Positions 30,903-36,910 of a stretch of 36,910 bases of DNA are shown here, one piece after another; within the stretch, counting starts at the first letter, position 1; every line of letters begins with the position of its first letter. Under the pieces are notes generated by a model. That model searched no databases and was not told the DNA's origin. It worked only from the letters and a program-made list of their open reading frames with translations. The stretch is from assembly GCA_900544995.1 (NCBI GenBank), contig UQXC01000015.1, positions 1-36,910 on the forward strand, read 5' to 3'. The stretch is from an uncultured Collinsella sp. Lineage in GTDB: Bacteria; Actinomycetota; Coriobacteriia; Coriobacteriales; Coriobacteriaceae. Position numbers and translations under genes: made by a program.

Positions 30903-31000
30903 GAAACCTTTCCTTTTGGGTTGGGTGTTGTTACCAGGTTAAATACTCGGTGCCAGCGTTTGGGCAGTGAGTTGGGATCGATTACGGCCGCAGCGCCTGC

Positions 31001-31954
31001 CTACTGGCCGCGCACACGGCGCGCGATGCGGTCGGAAAGCGAGGCTTTCTCGGCGCGATTCTTGCCCCAAAACGCGCAAGCCACCATGCCGGGGCCCACG
31101 TGCGAGCCGATGGTGGGGCCTACGGAGCCACGGATAATCGTGACGTCGGCGCAACCTTCCTCCTTGCGGATGGCGGCTTCGAGCCAGTCGCCGTCCTTCT
31201 CGGCATCGGCCGTCATGATGGCGATGGGCATGGTGCGGTCGGGCACGTAGTTCTCGCGGAACGACTTGAGGATGGACTTGAGCGCCTTCTTGCGGCCGCG
31301 GTTGACGCCGATCAGCGACAGCGAGCCGGCAAGGTCGTAGGAGAGTTCGGGCTTGACATCGAGCTTTGCCGTGAGCTGCGCCGCCGCGGGCGGAATGCGG
31401 CCGCCGGCAGCCAGTGCGTCGAAGCTCTCGAGCGTAAAGTAGCCGTGGACGTAGGTCTTTGCCTCGTTTGCCCAATCGACCAGCTGCTTGGCGGTCAGTC
31501 CCGCCGAACGCTGGCGCACGGCTTCGAGCGCCAAGAGCGCGCCGGTCGCGCAGGGCAGAGCGTTGTCGACCACGTACAGCTCAAAATCGGGATACTCGGC
31601 GCGCACGGCGTCCGCCGCCTGGCACGCGGAGTTGTAGCTCGACGACAGCGCCGAGGTAAAGCACAGGTAGACCGTGGGCGTGCCCTCTTTGGCGCACTCG
31701 GTAAAGAACTCGATATAGCGACCGAGCGACACAGCCGAGGTGGACACGCGGGCACCGGCGCGCATGCGATCGTAGAACTCCTTGGGTGTGATGCTCGACC
31801 AGATGTCGTCCGTGCGCTCCTCGCCATCGATAATGAAGGGGAAACCCAGGATATCGACATCGAGGTTCGCGGCGACCTCGGGGCTAAAGTCGCAGCAGGT
31901 ATCGACGACGATGCGGCAACGGTCCGAATGACCGGCGGATGCGGCCTTGTCCAT
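31001..31954 (-). CDS. DegV-family fatty-acid-binding protein
   Basis: This 317-aa protein has the DegV layout: RIVVDTCCDFSPEVA at the N-terminus, VSTSAVSLGRYIEFF, the serine-rich CFTSALSSSYNSA loop that holds the fatty-acid carboxylate, LEAGGRIPP-like FDALAAGGRIPPA, and a GSHVGPGMVACAF C-terminal motif. Many DegV proteins act as FakB subunits that present fatty acids to the kinase FakA. ATG at 31954 is used, with GGAG about 8 nt upstream. It appears to be a single-gene unit. Confidence 0.88.
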   Translation of the reverse strand: MDKAASAGHSDRCRIVVDTCCDFSPEVAANLDVDILGFPFIIDGEERTDDIWSSITPKEFYDRMRAGARVSTSAVSLGRYIEFFTECAKEGTPTVYLCFTSALSSSYNSACQAADAVRAEYPDFELYVVDNALPCATGALLALEAVRQRSAGLTAKQLVDWANEAKTYVHGYFTLESFDALAAGGRIPPAAAQLTAKLDVKPELSYDLAGSLSLIGVNRGRKKALKSILKSFRENYVPDRTMPIAIMTADAEKDGDWLEAAIRKEEGCADVTIIRGSVGPTIGSHVGPGMVACAFWGKNRAEKASLSDRIARRVRGQ

Positions 31955-31976
31955 CAAAGCGACTCCTTACGTAAAA

Positions 31977-32005
31977 AGGCGGCCACCCGCATGGGATGGC
32001 CGCCA
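31977..32005 (-). terminator. Terminator after the HPF gene
   Basis: GGCGGCCA and TGGCCGCC with inner CCC/GGG pairing form a hairpin followed on the minus strand by TTTTTA, between hpf and the DegV gene. Confidence 0.8.
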
Positions 32006-32033
32006 ACCGTTAACTCATGCAAGTTAACGTATT

Positions 32034-32618
32034 TTACTCGTCAAGTGTTTCGATGCGGGGCTTGATGATGCCATATCCACCATTCTTACGGTGATACACC
32101 ACATTGATAAGGCCGGTCGTCGCGTTCTCGAACACGTAGAAGTCGTGACCGAGCAGATCGGTCTGCACCAGCGCCTGCTCCTCAGTCATCGGGGTGACGT
32201 CGATAACCTTCTCGCGGACGAGCAGGTCGTCCTCCTCCTCGGGCAGCAGCAGGTCGGCCAGATCCTCGACGCGCTCGACCGGCGCAACATCCGCGGCGCT
32301 GGCACCGCCCTGGCGGTTGTCCACGACCTTGGTCTTGAACTTGCGCAGCTGGCGGGTGACCTTATCGGCGGAGAGGTCGATGGCGGCGTACATATCTGCA
32401 CCGTGCTCGGCAACGCGAATCACCGAACCGCGAGCACGAACCGTGACCTCGACGATTGCCGGGTTGGGGTTCGAGGGGTTCTTCTCATAGCGAAGTACAA
32501 CGTCGACCGTCATGGGCTCGATATCGAAAACCTTGAGCGCCTCGCCGATCTTCTCATCCACATGCGCACGCAGAGCATCGGTTACCGTCGTCTTGCGTCC
32601 AGAAACCTTGATATCCAT
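32034..32618 (-). CDS. hpf: Long-form ribosome hibernation promoting factor
   Basis: This 194-aa protein has an N-terminal HPF/RaiA ribosome-binding domain (MDIKVSGRKTTVTDALRAHV, YAAIDLSADKVTRQLRKFK) and a C-terminal dimerisation domain (ALVQTDLLGHDFYVFENATT, INVVYHRKNGGYGIIKP). Long HPF dimerises 70S ribosomes in stationary phase. ATG at 32618 is chosen over one 60 bp upstream because the conserved domain begins there and TTGGAG precedes it. The upstream gap to the lipoprotein gene holds that gene's terminator and nothing else evident. Confidence 0.93.
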   Translation of the reverse strand: MDIKVSGRKTTVTDALRAHVDEKIGEALKVFDIEPMTVDVVLRYEKNPSNPNPAIVEVTVRARGSVIRVAEHGADMYAAIDLSADKVTRQLRKFKTKVVDNRQGGASAADVAPVERVEDLADLLLPEEEDDLLVREKVIDVTPMTEEQALVQTDLLGHDFYVFENATTGLINVVYHRKNGGYGIIKPRIETLDE

Positions 32619-32840
32619 ACGTGGCTCCAATCTGCCTCGGGGACTTACTGTACTGGCTATGTACCCATTGCCGTGCATTTAATCACGCGGATTCCTAAAG
32701 ACCCGAATAACGATTGCTTGATACCGCATACCGAAGTCTCGTACTTTTCCATGGCAAAGTGCGCTATAGGAGGGAGCCGACAGATTTGTATTTGGTCCCG
32801 AAAATTGGCTTTGACCTGCTGGTTTTATAGGGATGAAAAA

Positions 32841-32869
32841 GCCGGGCTCCCCTATTGGGGAAGCCCGGC
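32841..32869 (-). terminator. Terminator after the solute-binding lipoprotein gene
   Basis: On the minus strand GCCGGGCT plus CCCC arms pair around a 4-nt loop with one bulged base, followed by TTTTTC. Confidence 0.85.
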
Positions 32870-32935
32870 AGTGCGTGTTGAAACCGTGAAGAGGTGTCCT
32901 TTCCAACGTATAGGAGACACCACCCCTAGCAATAA

Positions 32936-33961
32936 CTAGCTATTGAGTTTGTTAATGTCGTCGTCAGTGATGGTGCCTTCCTGGCTGGACGATTTGTCCT
33001 CGGAGGATGCGGTCTCATTGTTGGAATCGGAGGACTCGCTGCCGGAGGACGTGGTCTCACTGGACTCAGAGTCGCCCGGTTGCACGTTAGCGCCCGAAAC
33101 CGTCTTAGTGGTGAGGTCGTAGGGCATCGTGCCATACCAGACGCAGTGGACTGCCTCGAGCGTACCGTCGACCGTGATGCCGTCGAGGGCATCGCTCACG
33201 GCACGGCACAGTTCGTCATTGGACGAGAGGCCCGCAACACCGAGCGTCGAGGGCGCCTCGAGCGCACCGACATAGGAGATCTCGCTCATCAGGCGTGCAA
33301 GGTAGCCGCCGGCCGTGGAGTCGCAGATCACATAGTCGACCTCGCCGGACTCGAGCGCCTCAAAGCACTCGTTAATGTTGGAGTAGGTCTTTTGGTTGGC
33401 GGTGATGCTCTGCTTAGCAAGCGCCTCCTGCGAGGCCGAGGACGCCTGAACGCCCAGGGTGGACGTGTTAAGGGTATCGGTTGAAACGCTTAGCGACCCA
33501 CCATCGCTAGTTTTACCGAACACGGAAGTGGCATCGTACAGGCAGGTGCCGAGCGAGCTAATGTCCCCGTCCGTGGAGTTAATCTCGCCGATAAAGATAT
33601 CGGCCTTTTTGTCGCCGAGCGCGGAACCTGCCGAGGACGCATCGACAAAGGCGACCTTAAGGCCCATGCGGCTTGCGAGGGCGCGGGCGGCGTCAACCGC
33701 ATACCCCGTGAGCTCGCCGTCGGCGTCCTGCATGGCCTGCGGCGCATCGGAAGTATCGAGGGCGACCGTCAGGGTTCCGGGAGTGACCAGGGCATCGTCC
33801 GACACCGCCGGCGTGACGGTCTCGTACTCGATCTGGTCGATCGTGGGAGTCGTGAACGTAGACAGCGGGTTGAACGCGCATCCGCTCAGGCCCAAAACGG
33901 CGATGACCGCTGCGGTCCCAGCACCTAACCGAGCCGCGTGCATCAAGCTGCCCCTCACCAT
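32936..33961 (-). CDS. Family 3 solute-binding lipoprotein (amino-acid ABC type)
   Basis: The protein starts with a lipoprotein signal (GTAAVIAVLGLSGC, lipobox LSGC at about residue 28), followed by a family 3 binding domain (TLTVALDTSDAPQAMQDADG, LTGYAVDAARALASRMGLKV, FEALESGEVDYVICDSTAGG). A Ser/Glu/Asp-rich tail of about 50 residues ends it. It would bind an amino acid or similar ligand outside the membrane. No ABC permease or ATPase is nearby, so it may serve a distant transporter or act as a sensor. Start 33961 gives a signal peptide of usual size; ATG 33943 also has a good ribosome site. The frame stays open another ~127 codons upstream without a convincing start. Confidence 0.82.
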   Translation of the reverse strand: MVRGSLMHAARLGAGTAAVIAVLGLSGCAFNPLSTFTTPTIDQIEYETVTPAVSDDALVTPGTLTVALDTSDAPQAMQDADGELTGYAVDAARALASRMGLKVAFVDASSAGSALGDKKADIFIGEINSTDGDISSLGTCLYDATSVFGKTSDGGSLSVSTDTLNTSTLGVQASSASQEALAKQSITANQKTYSNINECFEALESGEVDYVICDSTAGGYLARLMSEISYVGALEAPSTLGVAGLSSNDELCRAVSDALDGITVDGTLEAVHCVWYGTMPYDLTTKTVSGANVQPGDSESSETTSSGSESSDSNNETASSEDKSSSQEGTITDDDINKLNS

Positions 33962-34292
33962 GTCCACTACCCTGCCTTCTGTGTCGTATACGATCCGTGC
34001 GTTGCGCGGAATATCAGGTTGTTCCCACCAGCTGACCTGGTATTTGACCCCACACTTGCGCACCGGGGTGTTTGCTCGGGAGGCCGCAGCCACCTTCACG
34101 ACTGGCCCGCTCGCCCGCGAGGCGGTATTGCCCCAAAGAAAGTAGAACGGACGGTGCGGCTTACATCTAGGACGCGCCATGATCGCGCCGCGCGCACGCG
34201 GTCGCTTACGTGGATCCCTTTGACCGCGTCTGTCTTGGACTAGGACGGGCATTTCGTCCGTCCGCAACCACAGCCTGGTAGGAACGTAGCGC

Positions 34293-34321
34293 ATTATAGC
34301 TAAGTTCAAGCTAAAGTTTAA
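34293..34321 (-). promoter_or_regulatory. Candidate promoter upstream of the lipoprotein gene
   Basis: On the minus strand TTAAAC and a perfect TATAAT are spaced 17 bp apart. Transcription would start near 34286, leaving a leader of about 325 nt before the lipoprotein start. Apart from the long open frame noted for that gene, I see no structure or known riboswitch in the leader. Confidence 0.5.
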
Positions 34322-34446
34322 GGTTAGGGACGTTATTCGCATCGCGAGTACAGATTTCGCAGGTCAGGACGGGCCGCACGTGCTCTGATTGAGCCCGTCG
34401 CTCCCCTATGGAAAGCCCCAACACACCCGTCTTAGGGCGCCGTGGC

Positions 34447-34655
34447 CAAAAAATAGCAAATATGAGTACTGTTACCAATTTAGTAGCAGCGTATTACCGC
34501 CTCACGAGCCCTTTTTGAGTTCCGCACAGCCTGCTTGGCGCCAAGATATTCCACATTCGTTTATTATCTCTTCGCTGAATCCAGATTATCGGCCCAAGTT
34601 TCTTTGTTTTTGCTGTCACTAATCTAGTAACAGTACTCATATTTGCCGTTTTTTG
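34447..34655. mobile_element. 209-bp MITE-like element with 29-bp terminal inverted repeats
   Basis: The left end (34447-34475, containing GCAAATATGAGTACTGTTAC at 34456-34475) and right end (34627-34655) are reverse complements with two mismatches; the inner 20 bp are perfect. The outer edges are A-rich (CAAAAAA). The ~150-bp interior has no gene. It occupies most of the gap between the lipoprotein promoter and the gene at 34695. Confidence 0.6.
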
Positions 34656-34694
34656 CACAGAGCATATAAACAGACCCCCTATAAAGCCATAGTT

Positions 34695-35804
34695 TTACGC
34701 TGGTTTGAGCCCAAAGCACGCTCGGAGCGTATTCAGCAGAGCATCTTGCCTCTTTCGACGAGCCTCTACGCGATTCTGATATCGCTTACCCATACGCTGG
34801 TGGATGCGCCATGCGAGTGCTTCCATCGCTTCCATGTCACAGAGCATTTCGTTGTTGACCGTCGCGACCTCGATTCCCATAGTAATCAAGCCCGTGTTGC
34901 GCTTTTCATCATGGATACGTCCCCTCCGAGAAGAATGGCCCAGCTCACCGTTGTATTCCAAGTCAAACCGGGCTGCTTCCTGAAAGGCATCGCAAACCGC
35001 ATGCGGCATCCCCGAGATCGCCTGTGCACGGTCGTTGAACTCGATCTTGTAGTCGGTCTTAAAGGGACCACAGGCAAATCCGCCATAGGAAAACGGAAGC
35101 GAAAACATGGCAAGCATGATGCACTCCATGGGTGAACGCAGGTTTTCCGACAGATAGGGACACAGCCGCCGCAGCTGCTTGGCCGCGCTCCCCTTGCATG
35201 CCGCGAGGTAATCTACCAGGCAATCGGGTGTCAGCACGGACTCGACCTCAAAGTAACCGACATCTGGCGGCTGGTCTTTGTCCTTTGCCAATTTGTTCAC
35301 GACAGGCGAGGTGTAGGGAGGCAGATACTTCCCGCGGTCACTCAGTGAAATCTTAGAGCACAGCTCCTGGGCCAGGGCAAATGCCTGGATACAGCCGACC
35401 TCGCGGGCGACGACAACACAAAGGGCCTCGGGAGATAGACTGTACACCCCCGGTTCCACCTCTAGAATCGAGCCGGCGGGCAACCCGGAGCATACGGACC
35501 AGCTCACGCCAAGAATGCGGCGGCGCTGCGCTGCAGACCCTACCAGCAAGCACAGATCCTCTTGTACCTCGCTGCTTGCGGCCCCAATCCGCACCAAGTC
35601 GGGAAGATAGATGTCCTCGGTCGAGGGCGACGACGTGCGCAGCACACGGCGCTCTTCATCGGGACTGAGGTCCCTCCAGCCGATATAGCCCATCTGCCGG
35701 CGCTCGGCGCGCATCATGCGCAGCGCCGAGGCGCCGGTCAGGATTATGGAAGCCGCTAGCTGTTCGCCTGTCGGCTCGTTGCGCCGCTCAATCTTTACTG
35801 ACAC
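34695..35804 (-). CDS. Uncharacterised protein with a possible PD-(D/E)xK nuclease-like end
   Basis: This 369-aa protein is taken to start at GTG 35804 (MSVKIERRNEPTGEQLAAS), 11 bp after comF, with AGGGG upstream; the frame further up only shadows comF. The middle (about 100-250) has no recognisable motif. The C-terminal 100 residues contain FDLEYNGELGHSS, a following DEKRNTGLITMGIEVATVNN and a basic helix. The spacing of acidic residues recalls the Vsr/DUF559 type of PD-(D/E)xK nuclease, D-x-E-Y replacing the usual D-x-E/K core. This assignment is tentative. Operon partner of comF. Confidence 0.65.
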   Translation of the reverse strand: MSVKIERRNEPTGEQLAASIILTGASALRMMRAERRQMGYIGWRDLSPDEERRVLRTSSPSTEDIYLPDLVRIGAASSEVQEDLCLLVGSAAQRRRILGVSWSVCSGLPAGSILEVEPGVYSLSPEALCVVVAREVGCIQAFALAQELCSKISLSDRGKYLPPYTSPVVNKLAKDKDQPPDVGYFEVESVLTPDCLVDYLAACKGSAAKQLRRLCPYLSENLRSPMECIMLAMFSLPFSYGGFACGPFKTDYKIEFNDRAQAISGMPHAVCDAFQEAARFDLEYNGELGHSSRRGRIHDEKRNTGLITMGIEVATVNNEMLCDMEAMEALAWRIHQRMGKRYQNRVEARRKRQDALLNTLRACFGLKPA

Positions 35805-35814
35805 AAAACCACCC

Positions 35815-36621
35815 CTACCAAACGCGTGCGATAGCGAGGCCACCGACCGCTGCGGCGCCGGCGCGCTTGAGTTCCGCCGAAGCCGCGGCCATCGTCGCGC
35901 CCGTGGTGATAACGTCATCGATAAGCAGCAGGCGGCGGCCATGCACATCCTCAACCGTCTCGTACATGCCTCGGGCACGCTCGCGGCGCTCCTCACGACC
36001 GAGTTCGCGCTGGTCGCCATGCCCGTACTTGACGAGAGCATCGAGCAGGGGAACACCCGACAGCTCGCAAAATGGGCGCGCAATGGCCTCCATATGATCA
36101 AAACCACGCCGCCGAAACGCTGCCGCCGTCGCAGGCACAAACACCACCGCATCCGCACCGGACAGCACACCTCCATAGCGATCGGGCGCTACGACCTGGG
36201 CATGCAGGGCGGTGTCGTAGAGCAGCTCCGCCAGATACGGAGCCAGACGTCGCTCGCCCGCATCCTTGTACGCTTTAATGATGCGCGGCAGCGGATGCGC
36301 ATAGACGGCGCACGCCAGGCAGCGGTCGAGCGCCTCCGCCATTGCCGAGGACGTGCCCTCGACCGAACACTCAGTGCACAGCAAATCCCCAAACGGGGCG
36401 CCGCATCGGGTGCAGCTATGACGTGGGTCGATGAGCGTGAGCGCGGTCAGGCAGTCTTGGCAAATAAGCGCACCGGCGCGCTCGCAGCCGGCACATCGTG
36501 TTGGCGACAATGCCTCGAGCGCCTCGCGTGCCACCCACTCGGCAAACGGTAGCAATTCGTCCGCAAACGGTAGGGCGCCGGCGCCCTGCAGACGGCTCAA
36601 TATGTTCAGATGGCTCTTCAA
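35815..36621 (-). CDS. comF: ComF-family phosphoribosyltransferase-like protein
   Basis: This 268-aa protein has an N-terminal zinc-finger region with paired Cys (CAGC, CQDC, CTRC, LCTEC; about residues 44-90) and a C-terminal phosphoribosyltransferase domain with the PRPP-binding motif RLLLIDDVITTGATMAAAS. ComF is a cytoplasmic competence protein that supports DNA uptake or recombination in transformable bacteria. The start is TTG 36621 with GGAGGG 7 nt upstream; that ribosome site lies in one arm of a strong hairpin. Confidence 0.9.
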   Translation of the reverse strand: MKSHLNILSRLQGAGALPFADELLPFAEWVAREALEALSPTRCAGCERAGALICQDCLTALTLIDPRHSCTRCGAPFGDLLCTECSVEGTSSAMAEALDRCLACAVYAHPLPRIIKAYKDAGERRLAPYLAELLYDTALHAQVVAPDRYGGVLSGADAVVFVPATAAAFRRRGFDHMEAIARPFCELSGVPLLDALVKYGHGDQRELGREERRERARGMYETVEDVHGRRLLLIDDVITTGATMAAASAELKRAGAAAVGGLAIARVW

Positions 36622-36624
36622 GAC

Positions 36625-36660
36625 ACAACCCTCCCTACATTCGGTCGCAGGGAGGGTTGT
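36625..36660 (-). promoter_or_regulatory. Hairpin covering the comF ribosome binding site
   Basis: ACAACCCTCCCT (36625-36636) and AGGGAGGGTTGT (36649-36660) form a perfect 12-bp stem with a 12-nt loop. In the minus-strand transcript the 3' arm includes the GGAGGG ribosome site of comF. No T-run follows, so it may sequester the site or act as a weak terminator of the upstream gene. Confidence 0.6.
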
Positions 36661-36723
36661 TGATTCGGCGCTATGATACCCCGATGCGCTCGGGGCAAGG
36701 CGGGCTAAATCCGCTCGCGGGCG

Positions 36724-36910
36724 TTATTCGCCGGCGGGCGGTTGTGGTGCGGACGAAGACGGGGTCGAGCCCTCGCCACCATCCTGGCGCGGCTTGCGGG
36801 AACGGCGACGGCGACGGCGCTTTTGACCCTGGTCGGCCGAGCCCTCGCCACCGCGATCCTCGCGCGGCTCGCGCTCGTCGCGAGCGGCGCCACGCGAAGC
36901 CTTGGCAGCC
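36724..36910 (-). CDS. 3' end of a gene encoding a basic low-complexity tail (partial)
   Basis: The last 61 codons run to TAA at 36724-36726 and the gene continues beyond the window edge. The tail is rich in Arg, Glu, Gly and Ser (GAARDEREPREDRGGEGS, then QKRRRRRRSRKPRQDGGEGS) and ends in SAPQPPAGE. Such tails are common on RNA-binding proteins such as DEAD-box helicases, but the catalytic part is not visible, so the function is open. Confidence 0.6.
   Translation of the reverse strand, partial: AAKASRGAARDEREPREDRGGEGSADQGQKRRRRRRSRKPRQDGGEGSTPSSSAPQPPAGE

Noticed and set aside
29832..31250. 472-codon plus-strand frame opposite the dehydrogenase
   Set aside because: Low-complexity Ala/Val/Gly shadow of the His/Cys-rich tail and dehydrogenase codons.
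34695..36176. Full 493-codon version of the comF-partner frame
   Set aside because: Its first ~120 codons lie inside comF in another frame and read as Arg/Ser/Cys-rich noise; GTG 35804 is a better start.

Overview
The window looks like a chromosomal segment of a gut actinobacterium of the Coriobacteriia, most likely Collinsella or a close relative. This is an inference from the GC-rich codon use (with AT-richer islands), the many sugar phosphotransferase (PTS) genes with Firmicutes-like lac and aga enzymes, and the DUF2975/HTH and ComF neighbourhoods. No rRNA or species marker is present to prove it.

Left part (1-12.6 kb): a lactose module (truncated LacI-type repressor, divergent lacE EIICB and lacG 6-phospho-beta-galactosidase). 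Next come a self-contained Fic-protein cassette under a large inverted repeat, a broken 3' half of a DeoR/LacR-type regulator, and a second LacE-like EIICB divergent from an uncharacterised TIM-barrel-like protein plus a GntR/UTRA regulator. The intact DeoR regulator and a divergent galM mutarotase close this part. Paired hairpin repeats at 4.4 kb and 10.4 kb, together with the two deoR copies, show that the block arose by duplication and later insertion.

Middle part (12.6-25 kb): a 152-bp MITE-like element, an orphan mannose-family IIB with Tyr where the phosphorylated His should be, tRNA-Thr(CGT), and a short stretch of unrecognised genes. Then comes an amino-sugar/galactose block: lacX, lacC, a nagA 3' remnant and yhcH in one operon, a flavodoxin, nagA/agaA deacetylase, agaS isomerase/deaminase, a GntR/UTRA regulator, and a PTS operon (IIA, YajC, IIB, IIC, IID). 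LacC, AgaS, NagA/AgaA and the PTS form most of an N-acetylgalactosamine route to tagatose 1,6-bisphosphate. Lactose-derived galactose 6-phosphate would join at tagatose 6-phosphate. EIIA-Lac, LacAB and the aldolase are not in the window. A recurrent inverted motif (CGGTGAACGGT / ACCGTTCACCG) lies upstream of three of these sugar loci and may mark a shared regulator.

Right part (25-36.9 kb): more conserved or housekeeping genes. These are a DUF2975 membrane protein with its small HTH partner, a SurA-like membrane-anchored chaperone, NAD-type isocitrate dehydrogenase, a HEAT-repeat protein, a small membrane protein, a 3-hydroxyisobutyrate-dehydrogenase-like enzyme with a His/Cys-rich tail, DegV, long-form HPF, a solute-binding lipoprotein, a second MITE-like element, a nuclease-like protein, ComF, and the 3' end of a gene encoding a basic tail.
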